Assembly (NCBI GenBank): GCA_964530625.1 | Contig: CAZHAK010000041.1 | Location: 1-15,146 of the forward strand | Direction: 5' to 3' | DNA from: JABWCQ01 sp964530625 | GTDB lineage: Bacteria; Electryoneota; RPQS01 | DNA: 15,146 bases | Shown here: positions 5,229 through 12,344 of the stretch, piece after piece | Numbering within the stretch: position 1 is the first letter of the stretch | Layout of the letters: each line of letters opens with the position of its first letter | The notes under the pieces: generated by a model | Database searches by the model: none | What the model was told of the DNA's origin: nothing | Seen by the model: the letters and a program-made list of their open reading frames with translations, nothing else | Program-made: the position numbers and the translations under genes

Positions 5229-7531
5229 CACGTGGCCAGAAAAACAAACGACACCTATTACTCGCCTGTTGCGCGGCGCTGACTCTTGTCTTTGCTGGCG
5301 GCTGCGCGTACTACAACACGTTTTACAACATTAAGCAGGACTTTCGCGCGGCGGAAAAGCAAACACAGCGCGCGCAAGCCGGGCAGAGAGCGGCAGCTCC
5401 GCAATCCGGTCAGCCGATGCCGGGCGGAGTTCCAGTCACACAATATCAGAGCATACTTCAGTCCTGTGCGAAGTTGCTCGAATATTACCCGAATAGTAGA
5501 TGGATAGACGACGCACTCATGATCATGGGCATCTGCTACTATAGAACAGAGGAGTTTGCTCGTGCTGAGCGGAAATTCACGGAGCTGACATCGATCTTTC
5601 CGAACAGTAAACACGTGCAAATGGCTCTGATTTGGCGTGCGCGTGCCTTGATGGCTCAAGAGGAGTTTGATGCCGCTGAATCCTTTTTGACAGCTTCGCA
5701 AAGCCGGTTGACGTCGCCGAACGCAATCGCTGGCTCGGCACGAACTCTTGCGACGATCTACGATAAGCGTGCGCAGCCGGAAGAGGCTGTGACCTATCTT
5801 GAAGGGATCCGAAGCATCTCTTATGACCGCGACGAGAAGGCAAGCGATTACCTTACCTTGGGACGTTCGTATCGCGCTCTTAGCCGCAAACAAGAAGCAC
5901 GCGCTTCGCTCGAAAAATGTTTGAATGTGACACGAAACCCGGACGAAGCCTTTGAATCGCGACGCATCCTCGCGGAGATGTCTGCGGAAGAGGGCAATTA
6001 TGAATTGGCAATCGAATATCTTAGGCCGCTGACTACCGACCGGCGCTTTATAGATCGGACAGGAAATATTCAGGTGGAGTATGCGAAGGTTGAAGCCGTT
6101 GCGGGAGATCCTGTTCGTGCTGTACAGATATTGGAAGCATTTTGTGCGAGTGCTCAGCAAGGTGAGTTAAAGGCTCGCGCCTACATGCTGCAAGGTGAAG
6201 TTGCCCGCGACAAACTGGGAGATCTGGATTTCGCGATGGCAAAGTTTGACAGCGTATCAAGCGCCGGAGCGCCGAGAGCTTTGCAGGACTCTGCAGAATA
6301 TGCAGCTCGTCAATTGCAAATTGGTTTGAGCGCTTTGGCGCGTATTCCGATATTGGCAGACAGTCTTGATATCCTCGCCACTTTGCCCATAAATGCGCCG
6401 GGTGAGGTTGACCGACCAAGCGAAGTATTGCCGATCGAGACCAGCGAAACAGATAGTTCCATTGAAGTCAATGATTCACCAGAGACAGATTCTATTGATC
6501 ATGACCGCGGCATGGAAGCCGCTAACAGTGTAGTGGACTCGACCGAGCTTGTCGAGCCGGCTGTCACAGAGGAATTTGCCGAGCAAATGTCCGACACACT
6601 CGAAACTGAGGTCCCCGCACAGCAAAGAGATGCAATGTCTCCGGCGCAAATGATGGCGGATTCAATCATGCGCTCTTTGGCGCAGCAAGATTCGAACAAG
6701 AGAGCTGAGAGCGAGTTATTGTTGACCGCAAACGATTCGGTCGTCGTTGAAGCCGCCGATAGTTCTGTAGTTCAAGTTTCTGTTGCATCCGGACCTACTC
6801 CCGCCGAGGTTCGTAATGCCCAATTGGCATCTCTTTCAAACCGGCTGGTCAACGCTCACCTTGAGGCCGCGTCCTTTTATAACTTGGTGTTAGATATTCC
6901 TGACAGCGGTTTCGTTCATTTGGAGCGAGCATCGGAGGTTCCTGATTCTTCGAGCGAGCATTGGCGCGCGAAAGTGCAGCTTGGTGTTGCGATGCTTGAC
7001 CGAGATAAGAATAGCTCACTTGCCAAGAGATTACTGGAAACAGTTGCGTACGAAGAACGTGCCTCGCGTGACTTGCGCAATGCAGCTCGTGAAGTGCTTG
7101 GTCTCGAAATGCTCAGGGCTGAAAAGTCCCCACAAGAGTATGCGCTAGCCGCTGCCGAGGAGCATTTACTTCAAGGCAAGCCAGTGGATGAGGTCATCGA
7201 CAGCTATCGCCACGTTGTTCAAATGGACACTCATACGGTGTCAGGTAGTCGCGCGCTTTTGGCAATCGCGTATTTACAAGAGTACGAACTTGGCGACTAC
7301 TCCGCTGCTATGAAAACACACGAGGAAATTATTCGATTGTTTCCGGACTCCGGTTATGTTGCGCTGTCGCGCATGAAGATCGCAGAGCCTGACTCTGACT
7401 CGGTATTCTTGTTAAGTGACGAAGATCTGGCGGCTACAGTTCAACCGTCGTATGAGTTGCTGACCGCTGAAAGTGACTCAACGGGTTGGCCGCCTGAAGA
7501 ATCGACTTTGTTAGGCAGGCGCTTCCGATAG
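5225..7531 (+). CDS. TPR-repeat outer-membrane-type lipoprotein with an acidic linker
   Basis: The product is 768 aa. The start chosen is the ATG at 5225, which overlaps the sirtuin stop (ATGA). It gives a clean lipoprotein signal: a basic MTRGQKNKRH, a hydrophobic core, and lipobox FAGGC with lipidated Cys27, followed by AYYNTFYN. Residues about 65-385 hold TPR-like helical repeats (for example YYPNSRWIDDALMIMGICYY and FARAERKFTELTSIFPNSKH), as in BamD-like and gliding/secretion scaffold lipoproteins. Residues about 395-520 are an acidic, Asp-Ser-rich, probably disordered linker. A second helical/TPR block follows (about 525-725, including YSAAMKTHEEIIRLFPDSGY). The AYYNTFYN start recalls TPR lipoproteins of FCB-group bacteria. 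A scaffold role in envelope assembly or secretion is inference; no catalytic motif is visible. The stop overlaps the cdsA start by 1 nt. Confidence 0.85.
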   Translation: MTRGQKNKRHLLLACCAALTLVFAGGCAYYNTFYNIKQDFRAAEKQTQRAQAGQRAAAPQSGQPMPGGVPVTQYQSILQSCAKLLEYYPNSRWIDDALMIMGICYYRTEEFARAERKFTELTSIFPNSKHVQMALIWRARALMAQEEFDAAESFLTASQSRLTSPNAIAGSARTLATIYDKRAQPEEAVTYLEGIRSISYDRDEKASDYLTLGRSYRALSRKQEARASLEKCLNVTRNPDEAFESRRILAEMSAEEGNYELAIEYLRPLTTDRRFIDRTGNIQVEYAKVEAVAGDPVRAVQILEAFCASAQQGELKARAYMLQGEVARDKLGDLDFAMAKFDSVSSAGAPRALQDSAEYAARQLQIGLSALARIPILADSLDILATLPINAPGEVDRPSEVLPIETSETDSSIEVNDSPETDSIDHDRGMEAANSVVDSTELVEPAVTEEFAEQMSDTLETEVPAQQRDAMSPAQMMADSIMRSLAQQDSNKRAESELLLTANDSVVVEAADSSVVQVSVASGPTPAEVRNAQLASLSNRLVNAHLEAASFYNLVLDIPDSGFVHLERASEVPDSSSEHWRAKVQLGVAMLDRDKNSSLAKRLLETVAYEERASRDLRNAAREVLGLEMLRAEKSPQEYALAAAEEHLLQGKPVDEVIDSYRHVVQMDTHTVSGSRALLAIAYLQEYELGDYSAAMKTHEEIIRLFPDSGYVALSRMKIAEPDSDSVFLLSDEDLAATVQPSYELLTAESDSTGWPPEESTLLGRRFR

Positions 7532-8337
7532 TGTCAAATCTTGCTTTACGACTGCTTGTAGCCTCTCTTGGCATACCGCTATTGCTATGGTGCGCGATTA
7601 GCGGTGGCTATTGGTTGATAGGTCTGGTTGCTGCAATACAGATTGCGCTCTTGAGCGAATGGAACAACATCTCGCTTAAGCAGGGAGTCACATTGTGGCC
7701 CCTATCTGTTGCGCTCGCGGTCGTTGGTATTGATCTTTTTGTGTTTGCAGATGGAGCAAGCTGGAGAGTTGGCGTAGTGCTTCTGGCAATCTACGTTTGG
7801 ATTTTGCTAAGCGTGTTTAACTTTGCACGCAAGCCGCTGCAGCAGCTTGGCTACGGCGCACTTTTCTTGTTGTATGCCGCGTTGCCAATCGCACTCTGGG
7901 TGCCGCTATCGGAAAATTCTGACATGGTTCGCCACAGTGGTATGGGCGCGCTTGCTCTGTTGTTCGCGGCAACGTGGCTGTGTGATTCTGCCGCATATTT
8001 TGGTGGCAGGACTTTCGGCAAGCATAAACTTTATCCCGCTGCAAGTCCAAATAAGACTGTCGAGGGCGCTGTGTCAGGGGTAATCGGTGCGACAGTGCTG
8101 TTACCGATCTTGCGAGTAACGGGACTTGCCGAGCCTTTGCCGCTCGACTACGTTGCCTTGCCATTAGTTGTCGGCATTGCCGGTCAACTCGGGGATCTGG
8201 TCGAATCGCTGATAAAACGTGAAGCGGGATTGAAGGACAGTTCACAGATTATTCCAGGTCACGGCGGCGTGCTAGATCGGTTCGATTCGCTCTTACTCTC
8301 ATCGCCGATTTTTTTAGCTTACCTGTTACTTTCATAG
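7531..8337 (+). CDS. cdsA: Phosphatidate cytidylyltransferase (CDP-diglyceride synthase)
   Basis: Integral membrane enzyme making CDP-diacylglycerol from phosphatidate and CTP, the branch point for bacterial phospholipids. At 268 aa it is of normal length, with about eight hydrophobic segments. The C-terminal family signature is intact: SLIKRxxxxKDSS, then IPGHGGVLDRFDS, with Ser226, Lys229-Arg230, Lys235-Asp236 and the metal-binding Asp249 and Asp252. The conserved CDSAAYFGGRTFGKHKLYP and SPNKTVEG stretches precede it. The start is GTG at 7531, sharing its G with the lipoprotein's TAG stop (TAGTG); the same arrangement is repeated at the cdsA/ubiE junction. Translation is probably coupled to the upstream gene. 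Confidence 0.96.
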   Translation: MSNLALRLLVASLGIPLLLWCAISGGYWLIGLVAAIQIALLSEWNNISLKQGVTLWPLSVALAVVGIDLFVFADGASWRVGVVLLAIYVWILLSVFNFARKPLQQLGYGALFLLYAALPIALWVPLSENSDMVRHSGMGALALLFAATWLCDSAAYFGGRTFGKHKLYPAASPNKTVEGAVSGVIGATVLLPILRVTGLAEPLPLDYVALPLVVGIAGQLGDLVESLIKREAGLKDSSQIIPGHGGVLDRFDSLLLSSPIFLAYLLLS

Positions 8338-9086
8338 TGACGCAACTCCAACTCACTCAATCTCAGACTGTGACTGAACTCATTTCCGTTAAAGAAGGCG
8401 CCAATCCAAAAGTTGTCGAAATGTTTGACCGAATTTCCTCAACATATGACGGACTGAACCGTTTTTTTTCCCTTAGTATTGATCGTCTGTGGCGAAAGAA
8501 AGCCGTCAAGTCCTTAGAGTTGACGCCGGGGATGCGAGCTCTGGACTGTAGCGCGGGTACAGGCGACATGTCTTTTGAGGCCCATCGTCAGTGTCCCGGA
8601 GTACATACGACAATGTTGGATCCTGCAGCGAAGATGCTTGAGCTTGCTGATGGGAAAGCGAAGTCGTTACGAATTGTTAACTACGATATACGTTGTGGCG
8701 CGGCGGAGCGAATTGACGTGCCTGATGCAAGCTATGATCGGTTTATGGTTGCATTCGGCATCCGAAACTTTCACGACCTTGATCTCGGCTTGCGCGAGCT
8801 TCAACGAGTTGTTAAGCCCGGCGGGTGTGGTGTGATTCTTGAATTCACTCCCGACAGATCAAAAGTTATTGACCGAATATTCAAATTCTACATGTGGTGG
8901 GTGATGCGGCCCGTTGGTGGCGCAGTGTCAGCTGATCGTGAGGCTTATAAATATTTGGCCGAAACAATTCAGAGATTTCCGTCTACCGATAAATTGATTA
9001 GTAAATTTGAGGCCGCCGGCTTTGCAAAAGTTGATGTGAAGCCGTTGTCATTTGGAATTGCAACGCGCTTTCTCTTAAAAAAATAG
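8337..9086 (+). CDS. ubiE: Demethylmenaquinone/ubiquinone C-methyltransferase UbiE/MenG
   Basis: SAM-dependent methyltransferase for the C-methylation step of menaquinone or ubiquinone synthesis. The product is 249 aa. The N-terminal MFDRISSTYDGLNRFFS and the LWRKKAV segment are typical of the family. SAM-binding motif I is LDCSAGTGD (residues 69-77). Later motifs are FGIRNFHD, LRELQRVVKPGG and ILEFTPD. Which quinone is made cannot be decided from this gene alone; menaquinone is more likely given the proposed lineage (inference). The start is GTG at 8337, overlapping the cdsA TAG by 1 nt. No SD is visible, so translational coupling is likely. The gene ends 6 bp before comEC. Confidence 0.94.
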   Translation: MTQLQLTQSQTVTELISVKEGANPKVVEMFDRISSTYDGLNRFFSLSIDRLWRKKAVKSLELTPGMRALDCSAGTGDMSFEAHRQCPGVHTTMLDPAAKMLELADGKAKSLRIVNYDIRCGAAERIDVPDASYDRFMVAFGIRNFHDLDLGLRELQRVVKPGGCGVILEFTPDRSKVIDRIFKFYMWWVMRPVGGAVSADREAYKYLAETIQRFPSTDKLISKFEAAGFAKVDVKPLSFGIATRFLLKK

Positions 9087-9092
9087 GCGGAC

Positions 9093-11345
9093 ATGCAGCC
9101 GCATCGCGAGATAGCATTCTCGGACATTCCTGCGCTTGGATTCGCTGTCGCAGGACTTGTTGGCGGTGCCTGCGCACTCTTTCTTCCGGTAAGTCCATTT
9201 TGGTGGTTATGGATTTTAACCGGATTGGTTTTAGCGGCTTTCTGTGCGTTGTTCTTCTTTCAGCGGAAGTGGCCGGGAACGCTTCTAGGATTAACCGCGC
9301 TTGCCGCCATCGGTTGCTTTCGTGGATCAACTGACATTGCGCGGGGTGAGCGCGAATCTTTTGTTCAGCAGAATTCGGACACCGCGATAGTCTTTTGTCG
9401 CGGTGTTGTAGTATGGCGGGAGGGAGTTCGGAGTACCGCTCGCTCGGAGCAGTTATGGTTGGAAGGCATACGGTTCGAGTTTCCGGATACGGCGCTTGAG
9501 ATGTCCAAGTCGCGTGTTCGTTTAAGTGTACCTTCCATCCGCTCTGAGAAAATCGAAATTGGCGACGTCATCGCCTGTAACGCGCGAGTTCAGTCTGCAG
9601 ACCTTATGCAGCAACGCTCAGTTCGCGAACTGTGCTGGACAATGCGAGAACGACTAATCGCCACGGCACGAGCAGTTGACGACGAAGCATTTGTCGTTGT
9701 CCGTGGAGAGTCGACGATTCGGTACGGACTGTATCGGATCAGGGAAACAATCTTTGATGTATTCGAGCGGCACTTGCGGCCTGACTCGCGCGCGGTTGCA
9801 GGAGCGCTCTTGCTGGGTTCGCGCGAAGCCTTTTCCTCCGGTTTTCGGTCCGACTTGCAGATTACGGGTCTCGCACATCTCTTTGCCTTGAGCGGCTTGA
9901 ACACAGGACTACTGGTCTCGCTTTGCTGGTTGCTGATGGGTTGGATGAGGATTCCGCGTCGAGCGAGATACTTGGCGCTTTTAAGTTTGCTTGTGTTCTA
10001 CACGGCGCTGGGACTTGGTGTGCCGTCTTTATTTAGATCGGCGGTGATGGCAGGTCTTTTGATTCTCTCGCGCATGCTTGCACGTCCGAGTCACCCGATC
10101 AACTTGTTGTTGTTCGCTGCTGGGGTTGAGTTGCTCATTTGGCCGCTGCATATTTTGGATGCTGGATTTCATTTGAGCTATCTCTCAATGGCTGGAATTT
10201 TGACTGCGTATCTGGCGTTGCATAAGCCGCTGCAGGATATGTTCTATTCAAAGGGTCAGTCGCTTCGAAACAGAATGGTAGATACACTATCGAGTACGAT
10301 TGGAGCGCAACTCGCGACGGCACCAACAGCGGCTCTGCTTTTCGGGAGAATTCCTGGAATAGCCATCTTTGCTAATGTTATCGCGATACCGCTTTTTTCG
10401 TTACTCGTTGTCCTGCTTCTTTGCCTGCTGTTCTTGGATCCGGTCAGTAGCTTTTCGGCATCAGCGATAGCGAGATCTATTGAGGCGCTTGTCGGACTTT
10501 TTACCGGCCTGACCAGCAGTGCGGCATCGTTGATTGGGGCAAGCGTTAGCACCGCAGCTTCAGTATTTTGGAGCGCGTCGGCGATAGTGTTTCAACTTGC
10601 TGCGATTGTTTACGCAATGCTTGGGCGGTATCAACGCGCGATTGTGTTGAGTCTGCTTGCACTAAATTTGCTCATTTGGCCAACGCAACTAAGCGAGTCT
10701 GCGAAAGCACGCGTGTCCGTGATTGGCTTGCCAAGTAACGAGAGCATTTACGTCCGCGTCGGTAACTTAAGTTGCTTAATCGGATCCGGTCCCGACTGGT
10801 TGTCTGAACGAACGGCCTATCAATTGACAAACGAACTCAATTGTGATGGACTGAAGACACTCGATGCGCTGATTGTAGACAGTCGCCTTGCCACGAAGAT
10901 TGGCGGAGCGCCGATGATCATAGAAGTGGGATCGCCGACAGTCGTGATTGACTTCAGCTTGCCGCGCGAAACACTGACGTCGGCTCGACTCGACGCGGCA
11001 GTTTTGAGCAGTGATGCAGAACTTATTTGCGGCGAAACCGGCATGGTATGGAGGAAAGCTGAGGCAATCTTGCAAGTGAACACTGTTGAAACGATTGATG
11101 GTGCGACTGTGTGGGAGCTTAATATTGAATCGCCAGATGTTAAAGTAGTGCTGCGATCCATGAATTTGTTTGAGGCAATGAATTCTCCTAACCCTGTATT
11201 CGAGTCCACAGCATTCCGCATGACGACGGCACAGCGAGGTGAAACAGCCAGTTGGAGTCTTGATGGCGGAAACTGGAGCAAAGAGCTGCCAACGTCACAG
11301 AGATTGATGAAACTCTGGGCACTACCGACAAGGGTTCGCGTGTGA
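9093..11345 (+). CDS. comEC: ComEC/Rec2-type DNA uptake channel with degenerate C-terminal MBL domain
   Basis: Inner-membrane channel for single-stranded DNA import in natural transformation. The 750 aa show the usual order: two or three N-terminal membrane segments, a DUF4131/OB-like periplasmic region (about 70-180), then the polytopic Competence domain (about 230-520) with ALLLGSREAF and TGLAHLFALSGLN. The usual SGLH motif reads SGLN here (Asn270). The C-terminal part (about 539-750) aligns by eye with the metallo-beta-lactamase-like domain: LDALIVDSRLATKIGG (590-605) stands where homologues carry LDALxLTHxDxDHIGG, but every metal ligand is replaced, and the DVGQGDS-type strand reads IGLPSNES. 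The domain is probably inactive as a nuclease. The start is ATG at 9093 with an AGGCGG just upstream. The end overlaps rnhB by 4 nt. Confidence 0.92.
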   Translation: MQPHREIAFSDIPALGFAVAGLVGGACALFLPVSPFWWLWILTGLVLAAFCALFFFQRKWPGTLLGLTALAAIGCFRGSTDIARGERESFVQQNSDTAIVFCRGVVVWREGVRSTARSEQLWLEGIRFEFPDTALEMSKSRVRLSVPSIRSEKIEIGDVIACNARVQSADLMQQRSVRELCWTMRERLIATARAVDDEAFVVVRGESTIRYGLYRIRETIFDVFERHLRPDSRAVAGALLLGSREAFSSGFRSDLQITGLAHLFALSGLNTGLLVSLCWLLMGWMRIPRRARYLALLSLLVFYTALGLGVPSLFRSAVMAGLLILSRMLARPSHPINLLLFAAGVELLIWPLHILDAGFHLSYLSMAGILTAYLALHKPLQDMFYSKGQSLRNRMVDTLSSTIGAQLATAPTAALLFGRIPGIAIFANVIAIPLFSLLVVLLLCLLFLDPVSSFSASAIARSIEALVGLFTGLTSSAASLIGASVSTAASVFWSASAIVFQLAAIVYAMLGRYQRAIVLSLLALNLLIWPTQLSESAKARVSVIGLPSNESIYVRVGNLSCLIGSGPDWLSERTAYQLTNELNCDGLKTLDALIVDSRLATKIGGAPMIIEVGSPTVVIDFSLPRETLTSARLDAAVLSSDAELICGETGMVWRKAEAILQVNTVETIDGATVWELNIESPDVKVVLRSMNLFEAMNSPNPVFESTAFRMTTAQRGETASWSLDGGNWSKELPTSQRLMKLWALPTRVRV

Positions 11346-11977
11346 AAAGGCGAGGCATTGAACCCACAGCTGTCAATGACCGAATTGAACTTGAACTGGT
11401 AAGTTCTGGATTGATATGCATTGTCGGATGCGACGAAGCGGGGCGAGGCCCTCTGGCTGGGCCGGTGGTCGCATCGGCTGTTGAGTTTCAAGAATGTCCC
11501 GTGATCTGGAAATGCAGGGATTCGAAATCTCTTTCACCCGCGAGTCGAGAAGAGTTGTTTGCTGAAATCATCGAGACATTGCCGTATTCCGTCGCTGCGA
11601 TTGACCCGCAGACTATTGACCGCGTGAACATTCGTGTTGCATCTTTGATGGCAATGTCATACGCAGTGGAGAAGCTCCCACAAGCACCAGACGTAATCTT
11701 GGTAGACGGACGCGACCATTTGCCAGAGTTTCCCATGAGCCGCGCAATTGTCAAGGGTGACGCCAGAGTAGCGACTATCTCAGCGGCGTCCATTATTGCA
11801 AAAGTTTCTCGAGACCGCTTAATGCACGACTACCACGCACAATATCCTATGTACGGATTCAATCACCACTTTGGCTATCCGACTGCGGCACATTGTGCTG
11901 CACTGCAAAAGCACGGACCGTGTCCCATTCATCGCAGGAGTTTTCGTGGTGTTCGCGAACTTGTGGAAACGGATTAA
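11342..11977 (+). CDS. rnhB: Ribonuclease HII
   Basis: Cleaves the RNA strand of RNA/DNA hybrids and nicks 5' of single ribonucleotides in duplex DNA, starting ribonucleotide excision repair. The product is 211 aa. Active-site residues are visible: Asp31-Glu32 in GCDEAGRGPLAGPVVA, Asp122 in LVDGRD, and Asp140 in KGDARV. The hallmark ISAASIIAKVSRDRLM and the C-terminal HHFGYPTAAHCAAL and HRRSF motifs follow. The start is GTG at 11342, overlapping the comEC TGA by 4 nt, with an AAGGG SD (11330-11334) 7 nt upstream. It also overlaps yraN; rnhB followed by yraN is a common bacterial gene order. Confidence 0.96.
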   Translation: MKRRGIEPTAVNDRIELELVSSGLICIVGCDEAGRGPLAGPVVASAVEFQECPVIWKCRDSKSLSPASREELFAEIIETLPYSVAAIDPQTIDRVNIRVASLMAMSYAVEKLPQAPDVILVDGRDHLPEFPMSRAIVKGDARVATISAASIIAKVSRDRLMHDYHAQYPMYGFNHHFGYPTAAHCAALQKHGPCPIHRRSFRGVRELVETD

Positions 11978-12344
11978 GGGAATTCACGAGGCGCCCGCAG
12001 TTGCGGATCGTGGCGCAGCGGGTGAACACCATGCGGCAAGGCTGCTGGAAAGCAAAGGGTATAGAATCATAGAGCGAAACTGGCGCTGCTCCATCGGGGA
12101 ACTCGACATTGTGGCGCGAATCGGTGTGCTCATGGTTTTTGTGGAAGTGAAGTCAGCGGGGAAGGACTCATCGTTTCGACCCGAGCATCGCGTGAATCAT
12201 GAGAAGCAGAAGCGCATCAAGCGATTAGCGCGCGTCTACTTGAAAGCGAAGCGATTGGACAGTCCGGTGCGTTACGACGTGATTACCGTTATCTGGGATG
12301 CAGGAGTCGTAAAGGTGGAGCACATTGAGAATGCCTTTTCATAG
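11946..12344 (+). CDS. yraN: YraN family (UPF0102) nuclease-like protein
   Basis: Small protein of the UPF0102 family with a predicted PD-(D/E)xK restriction-like fold; its cellular role is not firmly established. The motif is intact: RGAAGEHHAARLL at the N-terminal end, then GELDIVA and VFVEVKSAG, giving the Glu, Asp, Glu and Lys of the predicted active site. The start is chosen as GTG 11946 because AGGAG (11936-11940) sits 5 nt upstream; GTG 11949 (8 nt spacing) is almost as good, and TTG 11961 is a third option. With GTG 11946 the product is 132 aa. The start lies inside rnhB, an overlap of 32 nt, and the stop lies 14 nt inside the next gene. Confidence 0.88.
   Translation: MVFANLWKRIKGIHEAPAVADRGAAGEHHAARLLESKGYRIIERNWRCSIGELDIVARIGVLMVFVEVKSAGKDSSFRPEHRVNHEKQKRIKRLARVYLKAKRLDSPVRYDVITVIWDAGVVKVEHIENAFS

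Noticed and set aside
5258..6160. Long open frame (300 codons) on the minus strand, antisense to the TPR lipoprotein
   Set aside because: The product is rich in Arg, Cys, Ser and His with no domain or signal; the plus-strand lipoprotein has clear family features. It is a codon-bias shadow.
10820..11491. 223-codon minus-strand frame across the comEC/rnhB junction
   Set aside because: It covers two well-supported genes and gives a low-complexity Ser/Thr-rich translation; no homology is recognisable.
11871..11945. Upstream start for yraN inside rnhB
   Set aside because: The extra 25 residues have no UPF0102 counterpart; AGGAG at 11936-11940 points to GTG 11946 or 11949.
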